Assembly (NCBI GenBank): GCA_913009915.1
Contig: CAJVYZ010000016.1
Coordinates: forward strand, 1 to 13,274
Direction: 5' to 3'
Length of the DNA: 13,274 nt
Source of the DNA: an uncultured Gemmatimonadota bacterium
Lineage (GTDB): Bacteria; Gemmatimonadota; Gemmatimonadetes; Gemmatimonadales; GWC2-71-9
The notes beneath the pieces are model-generated. The model was given only the letters and a program-made list of their open reading frames with translations, did not search any database and was not told where the DNA came from. This document shows positions 7,089-13,274 of this stretch, one piece after another. The first letter of the stretch is position 1. The number at the start of each line of letters is the position of its first letter. The translations under genes and the position numbers were made by a program.

Positions 7089-7322
7089 GTGGCTAATCCG
7101 ATCAACCGCTATTCAATCGGTAGCGCCACGCCGGGTCTACAGAAGACTGGCGACGGCTCGATCACCATCTACTTCCAGGCCGAGTCTCCCGGTGCGGACA
7201 AAGAGAGCAACTGGCTCCCGGCACCAGAAGGGCCGTTCTGGCTGGTGCTCCGCACCTATGGGCCGGGCGAGTCCATTTTGGACAAGACATGGAAGCTGCC
7301 ACCCGTGAAGCAGGTGCCGTAG
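7089..7322 (+). pseudogene. C-terminal remnant of a DUF1254/DUF1214 protein
   Basis: About 77 codons remain, reading VANPINRYSIG, then SATPGLQKTGDGSITIYFQ, SPGADKESNWLPAPEGPFWLVLR and KLPPVKQVP. This is the characteristic C-terminal end of the DUF1214 domain. Complete family members usually carry an N-terminal DUF1254 domain and run to roughly 350-500 residues, so most of the gene is missing. In this frame the CTA of the CTAG target followed by GTG gives leucine-valine, as expected inside such a gene. The first codon happens to be GTG, but no ribosome site precedes it and the IS end lies directly upstream, so translation as a separate protein is unlikely. Confidence 0.88.
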
Positions 7323-7368
7323 CGCTGTCAAGACACACCAGAGACGCCCTCGGCTCCGAGACATGACC

Positions 7369-7375
7369 GAAAGGA
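7369..7375 (+). promoter_or_regulatory. Ribosome binding site of the DUF3604 gene
   Basis: GAAAGGA lies 8 bases before the ATG at 7384. It favours that start over in-frame ATG codons at 7363 and 7375, which lack a good site and would put hydrophilic residues before the signal peptide. Confidence 0.6.
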
Positions 7376-7383
7376 TGACACCA

Positions 7384-9282
7384 ATGCGCGACGTGAGTTA
7401 TCTGACCCTGGCGATGTTGCTCGTCACCGTGCCGGCCATCGCACAAGAGCCTGCCGGAGAACCCGGCCGCAGTACCGGCACCAAGAATCCGCTGAACAAC
7501 GTCTACTTTGGCGAACAGCACCTGCACACCCAACAATCCGCGGACGCCTTCTCTTTCGGCACCCGCAACACGCCGGACGACGCCTATAATTACTGCAAGG
7601 GCCAGGCGGTGCTGAAGAATACCAGCGGCGAAATGGTGCAGAGGATTACGCCCTACGACTGGTGCGCAGTCACCGACCATGCGGTGTTCTTCGGCATGCT
7701 GCCGTTGTTGACCCAAAAAGATAATCCCCTGAAGGACACGCCGATCGGCAAGGCTATCCTGTCCGGCAACAAGGAGCAGGGCGAAGCGGCATTCAACGAG
7801 ATTATCTCCTCGGTCGCCGCAGGCAAGCCGATCCCCTACCTGATGGATCCACAGATCATGCGCACGGTCTGGCAGCAGCAGAAGGCGTTTGCCAACAAAC
7901 ACAACGATCCCGGCACGTTCACTACGCTGATCGCGTTCGAATGGACTTCAGTGCCGTATTTCCAGAATCTTCATCACAACGTGTTCTTCAGGGACGACGA
8001 AGGACCGGACGTGGTCTTCTCATCGCTGGAGTCGATCAGGCGCGAGGATCTGTGGACCTACCAGGAGGTACAGCGTTCACAGGGACACGACAATTTCTCC
8101 ATTCCGCACAATTCCAACCTCTCCAACAGCTTGATGTTCGCGCCGAGGACGACCTACGGCAGCCCTATCGACAAGCAGTGGGCCCAACGCAGCCAGCTCA
8201 ATTCGGTGGCGGTCGAGATCACCCAGACCAAGGGCAGCTCGGAGACGCATCCGGCGCTGTCCCCTAATGACGAGTTCGCGGGGTTCGAGACCGACTACAA
8301 GCATCTCATCGGAACCTCGGGCACCGTCGTCGGCAAGATCGACCACAGCTACCTGCGCCGGGCGCTCACCGACGGCGTAGGTTTCAAGGAAATGATCGAC
8401 GTCAATCCATGGAAATTCGGCGTCGTCGCGGGCGCAGACTCCCATACGGGCTTTTCAGTCAACGAGGAAAACAACTACACCGGCAGCAGCGGCGGTCTGG
8501 ACGATACCGCGGAACTCCGCCTCAACAACGTCATGATGGTTTCGGGAGAGCCGGGACTGAAGTGGTCCACATCCGGCACCACCGCTGTCTGGGCACCGGA
8601 AAACACCCGCGAGGCGATATTCGACGGCATCAGGCGCAAGGAGACGTATGGCACGTCCGGTACCTTGATCCGCCTGCGCTTCTTCGGCGGTTGGGACTAT
8701 ACGGATGCTCTGGTAAATGATCCGGATTTTGTCGAGAAGGCCTATGCCGGTGGCGTTCCCATGGGCGGTGACATGCCGGCCCATCCCGAAAGTGACCTCG
8801 CCAAGGTGCCGACCTTCGCGGTCTGGGCGCTCAAGGACCCCAAGAGTGGCAACCTCGACCGGATACAGATCGTCAAGGGTTGGTACGACAACGGCTACGC
8901 CCGTGAAATGGTCTATGACGTCGCCTGGTCTGACGGACGCAAGGCCGATCCCGAAACGGGGAAGGTGCCGCCCGTCGGCAACAGCGTCGACATCAAGACG
9001 GCAACCTATCGTAACAGCATAGGTGATACGCAGCTTTCAACCGTCTGGAAAGACCCGGACTTCGACCCGACCCAGCACGCGGTATACTACGCCCGCGTGA
9101 TCGAGATCCCAACACCGCGTTGGACCACGTATGATGCGGCGAAGTTGGGCGTTGACCCGCCCGAGAGTGTTCCCGCCACCATCCAGGAGCGCGCCTGGTC
9201 GTCGCCCATCTGGTATACACCGGATGCGAAACTGGTGACCAAGCAGCCGTTCTATCCGGGGCTGCGACAGCTTCTGCCTTGA
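7384..9282 (+). CDS. Secreted DUF3604 protein, PHP-like metallohydrolase
   Basis: A 632-residue protein starting with a signal peptide (1-20, cleavage likely after AIA). The DUF3604 family resembles PHP-type metal-dependent phosphoesterases. Visible probable metal ligands are the HxH pair H46/H48 in FGEQHLHT, H99 in AVTDH, H242 in IPHNSN, E278 in VEITQTKGSSETHP, and D352/H354 in GADSHTG. No substrate is established for the family as far as I know. The gene lies 61 bases behind the DUF1214 remnant on the same strand. Genes of these two families often sit together, so they may once have been co-transcribed. The native upstream promoter may have been lost with the missing part of that gene, leaving expression dependent on the IS region. 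Confidence 0.88.
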   Translation: MRDVSYLTLAMLLVTVPAIAQEPAGEPGRSTGTKNPLNNVYFGEQHLHTQQSADAFSFGTRNTPDDAYNYCKGQAVLKNTSGEMVQRITPYDWCAVTDHAVFFGMLPLLTQKDNPLKDTPIGKAILSGNKEQGEAAFNEIISSVAAGKPIPYLMDPQIMRTVWQQQKAFANKHNDPGTFTTLIAFEWTSVPYFQNLHHNVFFRDDEGPDVVFSSLESIRREDLWTYQEVQRSQGHDNFSIPHNSNLSNSLMFAPRTTYGSPIDKQWAQRSQLNSVAVEITQTKGSSETHPALSPNDEFAGFETDYKHLIGTSGTVVGKIDHSYLRRALTDGVGFKEMIDVNPWKFGVVAGADSHTGFSVNEENNYTGSSGGLDDTAELRLNNVMMVSGEPGLKWSTSGTTAVWAPENTREAIFDGIRRKETYGTSGTLIRLRFFGGWDYTDALVNDPDFVEKAYAGGVPMGGDMPAHPESDLAKVPTFAVWALKDPKSGNLDRIQIVKGWYDNGYAREMVYDVAWSDGRKADPETGKVPPVGNSVDIKTATYRNSIGDTQLSTVWKDPDFDPTQHAVYYARVIEIPTPRWTTYDAAKLGVDPPESVPATIQERAWSSPIWYTPDAKLVTKQPFYPGLRQLLP

Positions 9283-9340
9283 GAGTGCCTATCGACTGGC
9301 GTCTGGAAGTAGAGGAATCGAATGTGACCTGGGGCGGTGA

Positions 9341-9358
9341 GCTGGGAGTTCTCCCAGC
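9341..9358. terminator. Possible bidirectional terminator hairpin
   Basis: GCTGGGA and TCCCAGC form a perfect 7-bp stem around a GTTC loop, in the 159-bp gap between the converging DUF3604 and cbpM genes. No run of T follows on either strand, so intrinsic termination would be weak. A partial copy, GCTGGGAG, recurs at 9379-9386. Nothing else is seen in this gap. Confidence 0.35.
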
Positions 9359-9441
9359 CCTGGGGGCAGGTAGCCGCAGCTGGGAGCGAGGAGTCAGGTC
9401 GAGGCGTACCACATCACAACTCAAGAATCACACCTGATCCC

Positions 9442-9711
9442 CTACCGCCCTACCTTCTCCTCCAGCCTCACGATCCGCTCCAACAGGTCCAGCACCAGTC
9501 CCATAGCGGCATACCCAACCTCCAGGTCCACGTGCAGCCGCATGATGGTATGCACCCGGCTCACCACCTCGGTTGGGAAGCGCAACTCCGGAGTCGATTC
9601 AACCGGCTCGAGCAGTTCATAGTCTAGCAGTTGTCGCACGGTCTTGAGCGACACCCCGGAACAGTAGGACAGCTCAGTGATGGTGACGGTGCGTTCGTGT
9701 GTGATGGTCAT
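9442..9711 (-). CDS. cbpM: Chaperone modulator CbpM
   Basis: An 89-residue protein of the CbpM family, whose fold is related to MerR winged helices. It has TITELSYCSGVSLKTVRQLLDYEL-type helix-turn-helix sequence (10-33), then a long helical part with RVHTIMRLHVDLEVGYAAMGLVLDLL, typical of CbpM. In E. coli CbpM binds the J domain of CbpA and blocks its stimulation of DnaK. The gene lies 11 bases downstream of cbpA on the same strand, the standard order, with TGAGGA before its ATG at 9711. Classification as a small MerR-like regulator is the alternative, but the partner gene settles it. Confidence 0.88.
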   Translation of the reverse strand: MTITHERTVTITELSYCSGVSLKTVRQLLDYELLEPVESTPELRFPTEVVSRVHTIMRLHVDLEVGYAAMGLVLDLLERIVRLEEKVGR

Positions 9712-9722
9712 GGCTCCGTTCC

Positions 9723-10667
9723 TCAGGCTGCGCGCGGATCGAAGCTCGAAGCCTCGGCCAGTTGCTCGAACAGTTCATGTTCCTTGCCCGTCGCTTCCTT
9801 GGGCACGACGATCTTGACCTCGGCCAGCAGGTCGCCGGCCTTCTTCTTGCCTCGGCCCGGCATGCCCTTGCCCTTGAGCTGGAGTTGCGTGCCGCTCTGG
9901 CTACCAGGCTTGATGGTCAGCATGGCCGTCTTCCCGTCAATGAGCGTTAACGGCACCTTGGCGCCCAGCGCCGCCTCCCACGGGGAGACCGCCAGGGTGG
10001 CCTTGAGGTTCCTGCCGTCGACTTTGAACCTTGGGTCTGGCGCCAGACGTACCCGGAGAAAGAGGTTGCCGTTGGGCGCCCCGTCGGTGCCGGGGCCGCC
10101 CTGACCCGACAGCTTGATACGCATGCCGTCGGTGGTACCGGCGGGTATCGACACGTCCAGCGTCTTCCGGTGGCGATGGACCTGGCCCTGGGGATCGACC
10201 TCGACGGCGTTCATGCTGATCCGCCGTTTGGCGCCGTGGAACGCGTCCTGGAGGGATACGTCGATCTCCGCCTCGTGGTCCGTTCCCCGCATCGGCGGCG
10301 CCTGGTAGTGCTGGTACGAGGGTCCGCCCCGGCCTCCGAACATCTGCTCGAAGAAGTCGCTGAAGTCGCCGGTGGTCTGGTACTGGTAGTCACCGCTGTA
10401 GGGCTGCTCATAGCCTGGTGGCGGCCGGTATTCCTGCCCCGGTTGCCAGCCCTGGCCCAGCGCGTCGTATTGTTCCCGCTTTTCCTGGTCGCTGAGGACC
10501 TCGTACGCTTCGCCGATTTCCTTGAACTTGTCCTCGGCGCCGGCGTCCTTGTTGACGTCCGGATGGTACTTGCGGGCCAGCTTGCGGTAGGCCTTCTTGA
10601 TGGCCTTGTCGTCGGCCGAGCGCTCGACGCCGAGCAGGTCGTAGTAGTCTTTGTAGGTGGCTGGCAC
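9723..10667 (-). CDS. cbpA: Curved DNA-binding J-domain co-chaperone CbpA
   Basis: A 314-residue class B J-domain protein, a co-chaperone that stimulates DnaK. The J domain (1-70) carries the HPD motif at 35-37. A Gly/Phe/Tyr/Pro-rich linker follows (about 72-125, with [15 protein letters not shown]), then two beta-rich C-terminal substrate-binding domains (about 130-300). There is no CxxCxGxG zinc-finger region, which separates it from DnaJ. Length and layout match CbpA. The start is a GTG at 10667-10665; no ATG is in frame nearby and GGGA sits 7 bases upstream. It forms an operon with cbpM downstream. Confidence 0.92.
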   Translation of the reverse strand: MPATYKDYYDLLGVERSADDKAIKKAYRKLARKYHPDVNKDAGAEDKFKEIGEAYEVLSDQEKREQYDALGQGWQPGQEYRPPPGYEQPYSGDYQYQTTGDFSDFFEQMFGGRGGPSYQHYQAPPMRGTDHEAEIDVSLQDAFHGAKRRISMNAVEVDPQGQVHRHRKTLDVSIPAGTTDGMRIKLSGQGGPGTDGAPNGNLFLRVRLAPDPRFKVDGRNLKATLAVSPWEAALGAKVPLTLIDGKTAMLTIKPGSQSGTQLQLKGKGMPGRGKKKAGDLLAEVKIVVPKEATGKEHELFEQLAEASSFDPRAA

Positions 10668-10858
10668 GATACGATCCCAGTGGTGCGGTTTGAGGTAGGT
10701 GGCGGCGGCCTTGGCCGGCCACCGGGCATGCTAACCCAAGGCAGGGCTTCTGGCTAGGCGCCTGTAGACAAGGACTCCTGGCCATGTTACCCTACCGCGA
10801 CGCCACCCAAAACGGGCACTGACGTAGTCGGACAACCCTCGAATCAGGTCGGAATTGG
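10668..10858. other. Divergent intergenic region, no confident promoter
   Basis: This 191-bp GC-rich gap lies between cbpA (leftward) and the DUF481 gene (rightward), so it must hold promoters for both. I see no convincing sigma-70 or heat-shock boxes. A palindromic GC stretch, TTGGCCGGCCA at about 10711-10721, is the only structure noted. Confidence 0.5.
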
Positions 10859-11959
10859 ATGCTGCTTCCCGCCGCGCGCGTATCACTGGGTCTCGGGCTT
10901 CTGGCCCTTTGCTCGGTGGCCCCGGTCCGGGGACAGGAGCAAGGCCCGGAGCAGTTTGTACAACCGCATCAGGTGTTCGATACCGCCCAGACCGACGTGC
11001 TGATCCTTCGGAACGGCGACTCGATGACCGGCGAGTTCAAGAACCTGCAGCGGGGCATGGTCACGTTCAAGACGGACGCCATGTCCACCCTATCCGTCAA
11101 GTGGCCTCGGGTCATAACCGCCTGGACCGACAAGCAGTTCGAAATCCGTCTCCAGGATGGCCGTATCTTCGTCGGATCCATGGCCGGTACCGATTCGGGA
11201 CAGGTCCTCCTTCAGACCGCGAGTGACACCGTGTCCGTCCGTACGGAAACGGTGGTGTCGATGGTGCGGCTCAAGCGGACCTTCTTACAGCGGCTGGACG
11301 GCAACCTGAATCTCGGGCTCAACTTCACCCAACAGAACGCCAAAGTCGACATCACTTTCTCTGGGGAGGTGCGCTACAACATCCCGCTCAATCACTTCGT
11401 GCTGAATTTCAATGGCACCTTCAGCCGGCAGGATTCGGTGTCCAACATCACCCGCAGAAACCTGACCTTCTTCTATGCCCGCGAGGTGACCAAGAGAACG
11501 GGCTGGTTCTGGGCGGTGACGGCGGACAACCAGGCGAACTCCCAGTTGGGTTTGCAGAACGCGGTGTCGGTCGGGACGGGGCCCGGCCTGTTCATCATCC
11601 AGTCGAACGGGCTGGATCTGGTCACCTGGGTCTCACCCGCCGTCCGGCGGGAGGACTACGTGAACGAAGACCCGCGCACCACCATTCCGCTGGCGTTCGT
11701 GGGTGATTTCCAGCTGTTCAACTGGGCCGGGATGTCGACCGATCTGTCGAGCCGCCTGAGTGTGGCGCCGGTACTCAACAACTCGGGCCGGTGGCAGATC
11801 AACTTCACCGCCAACCTCAACCGCGAACTGCTGAACCAGCTATACCTGACGATCGGCGTGACCGAGATCTACGACAGCAAACCGCCGTCCAACACCAACA
11901 AGAACGACTTCAGTCTGACGCCCTCGCTGCCCCCGCTTATTTCACCCGCTCTTCGTTGA
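10859..11959 (+). CDS. DUF481 family outer-membrane beta-barrel protein
   Basis: A 366-residue protein with a signal peptide (1-25, VRGQE boundary). Two short SH3/Sm-like beta segments follow (about 45-125), starting VLILRNGDSMTGEFKNLQRGMVTFKTD and repeating in EIRLQDGRIFVGSM. A DUF481 beta-barrel region then begins at about 145 (LNLGLNFTQQNAKVDITFSGE) and continues as alternating strands to NDFSLTPSL. DUF481 proteins, such as YdiY, are predicted outer-membrane barrels of unknown role. They normally end with an aromatic residue recognised by the BAM complex. Here the end reads LPPLISPALR and lies inside the 3' end of the opposing gene, so the natural C-terminus appears altered. The ribosome site is weak. 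Confidence 0.8.
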   Translation: MLLPAARVSLGLGLLALCSVAPVRGQEQGPEQFVQPHQVFDTAQTDVLILRNGDSMTGEFKNLQRGMVTFKTDAMSTLSVKWPRVITAWTDKQFEIRLQDGRIFVGSMAGTDSGQVLLQTASDTVSVRTETVVSMVRLKRTFLQRLDGNLNLGLNFTQQNAKVDITFSGEVRYNIPLNHFVLNFNGTFSRQDSVSNITRRNLTFFYAREVTKRTGWFWAVTADNQANSQLGLQNAVSVGTGPGLFIIQSNGLDLVTWVSPAVRREDYVNEDPRTTIPLAFVGDFQLFNWAGMSTDLSSRLSVAPVLNNSGRWQINFTANLNRELLNQLYLTIGVTEIYDSKPPSNTNKNDFSLTPSLPPLISPALR

Positions 11960-13274
11960 GCACCTCGATGCGCCGCACCTTCCAGATACCCTCCTCCGCC
12001 ACCACGGCCACCCGGGCGTCGTAGCGGTTCTGGCGGAAGTGGCGGTGGCCGAAGTGGGTCACCGTGCCGCCGACGGTCCACACGGCCTCGGCGGAGAAGC
12101 CGCCGGAATCCTCGGGCTCGACCGACTCGACCTCGATGACCTCAACCGCTTCCACCCGGGCCTGGGCACCGCCTCGTTCCTCCATCGCCAGCACTCTGCG
12201 GTGCTCGAGGTAGACGTCGGTCAGTGTCTCGCCGGTCATGCTCAGGGCCAGGCGGTCGAAGGCCACGGATTCTTCACGAAACTCCAGTGCGCGATAGATG
12301 TTGGGGAGCACGCCGGCGAGGATGCGCTTGGCCTGGCTGGCGCTGGGCGCGGAGCGGACCGACCAGGGAACGGCTATCGCCAGGTTGCCGAACGGGCCGA
12401 GCAGCACGGCGACTACCAGCATCACCCGCGCGAGCGCCAGGGATAGTACTGGCCGGTGGCGACGCACCACACCGATGGCGAAGAACAGTGACGCGGCCAG
12501 TGGTAACAGCGACCAAAGGGGCACCGTGAGCCAGGTCGGCTCCACCGCGATGGTGGACACCGTGGGCACGGGATCTTCGATCAGTTCGTTGGCCCACCGG
12601 AGAACAGGTTGATCGGGCGTCAGCACTGTCGAACGCGACAATTCGGGGTCGGTCACGGTGGCGGGAATTCCGGTGACCACCTCGCCGAATCCCCAGGTGA
12701 GCGAGACATCCTGGGCCGTGGTGGCCGTCAGGTACATGGTGCTGACGCCGATCCATGCCGTCTCGATCGGTTCGGGAACCGGCGTCGCCCGCGGTAGCAC
12801 TCCCTTGTTATCGAGGGTAATGAAATCGATCCGCTGAGTGACGGGTTCGCGAATCTCTCCATCGATGGTCAGGGAAGCGCGCGTTGCCACGAGTTCACCG
12901 ACGCGCTCTTTGACGGCGCTTTGATCCTCGATGCTGATCTCCCGACCCGGACTGATGTCGACCAGCTGGGCAACGTCCGCCAGACGCACCAGTACCTCAT
13001 GCCGGACGTCGAACGCTTCGACCGCGAGGAAACTCTGGATGGCGGCGTCGGGTGTGTTCGAGGCGACCCGGCGTGAGCCGGGGAGCGCCGTGCCACCAGA
13101 CGCGGCCAGCATTCGCGGCAATTCCAATTGGCGCGCGGAATCCTTGGCCGAGGCGGCCGGGCCGCTGGTCAGGGCAGTGAGGGCGAGGGCGAAAGCCACA
13201 CCGGCGGTGCCATAGGCCGCCGCCTTGGCGAACCGTGGATGGGCCAACCGGCGGGCGCCGAGGTGGCCGATGGC
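11937..13274 (-). CDS. Unrecognised membrane protein, 5' end beyond window
   Basis: An open frame runs from the window edge to a TAA at 11939-11937. A TTG at 13247 could start it, but the nine codons before it (AIGHLGARR) are also open, so the true start probably lies outside. Counting from that TTG, a hydrophobic segment (about 9-33) is followed by a long soluble region (about 35-238). Two close transmembrane helices follow (about 239-261 and 268-293), then a C-terminal domain (about 305-436) ending in WKVRRIEVLNEERV. The C-terminal domain, with an IYRALEFREESVAFDRLA helix and late beta strands, could be an NTF2-like fold, but this is a guess from pattern. Topology suggests a large extracytoplasmic domain and a cytoplasmic tail. 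I do not recognise the family. Confidence 0.75.
   Translation of the reverse strand, partial: AIGHLGARRLAHPRFAKAAAYGTAGVAFALALTALTSGPAASAKDSARQLELPRMLAASGGTALPGSRRVASNTPDAAIQSFLAVEAFDVRHEVLVRLADVAQLVDISPGREISIEDQSAVKERVGELVATRASLTIDGEIREPVTQRIDFITLDNKGVLPRATPVPEPIETAWIGVSTMYLTATTAQDVSLTWGFGEVVTGIPATVTDPELSRSTVLTPDQPVLRWANELIEDPVPTVSTIAVEPTWLTVPLWSLLPLAASLFFAIGVVRRHRPVLSLALARVMLVVAVLLGPFGNLAIAVPWSVRSAPSASQAKRILAGVLPNIYRALEFREESVAFDRLALSMTGETLTDVYLEHRRVLAMEERGGAQARVEAVEVIEVESVEPEDSGGFSAEAVWTVGGTVTHFGHRHFRQNRYDARVAVVAEEGIWKVRRIEVLNEERVK

Noticed and set aside
9723..10667. Naming the J-domain gene dnaJ
   Set aside because: It has no cysteine-rich zinc-finger region, and cbpM follows directly, so CbpA fits better.

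Overview
The window is one end of a short-read contig from a GC-rich Gram-negative bacterium. The Gram-negative call rests on a lipoprotein with a lipobox, a DUF481-type outer-membrane barrel and a cbpA-cbpM pair. The cbpA-cbpM pair favours Proteobacteria, but phylum is an inference. Bases 1-75 are not biological: they are a reverse-oriented Illumina P7/TruSeq index adapter.

Region 76-4865 (minus strand) is the most interesting part. It is a tightly coupled operon read right to left: a stand-alone PqqD-like small protein, an ATP-grasp ligase, a diverged diaminopimelate-decarboxylase-fold PLP enzyme, and a urea-transporter/M23-peptidase fusion with an extra C-terminal domain. The three junctions are all 4-base ATGA stop/start overlaps. 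A fifth gene, starting at a TGATG overlap with a signal-peptide-like N-terminus, is cut off by the adapter. The set looks like a small pathway: substrate or peptide binding, amide-bond ligation, decarboxylation, then transport or hydrolysis. I do not recognise its product.

Region 4866-7383 begins with an AT-rich divergent promoter region. It is followed by a DUF4382 lipoprotein (+) that breaks off inside a second copy of a C-terminal repeat domain, exactly at an intact IS630-family element (5980-7086, perfect 16-bp inverted repeats, TA duplication at CTAG). On the far side of the IS lies only the C-terminal end of a DUF1254/DUF1214 protein. The two flanks come from different genes, so this is an IS-mediated deletion or rearrangement, or an assembly join at a repeat, and not a simple insertion.

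Region 7384-9282 (+) holds a secreted DUF3604 (PHP-like metallohydrolase) protein. It converges on cbpM-cbpA (minus, 9442-10667), the J-domain co-chaperone CbpA and its modulator. A DUF481 outer-membrane barrel gene (+, 10859-11959) then runs into, and overlaps by 23 bp, the end of an unrecognised membrane protein (minus, 11937 to the window edge, 5' partial). The barrel lacks the usual aromatic C-terminal residue. No tRNA, rRNA or CRISPR array was seen.
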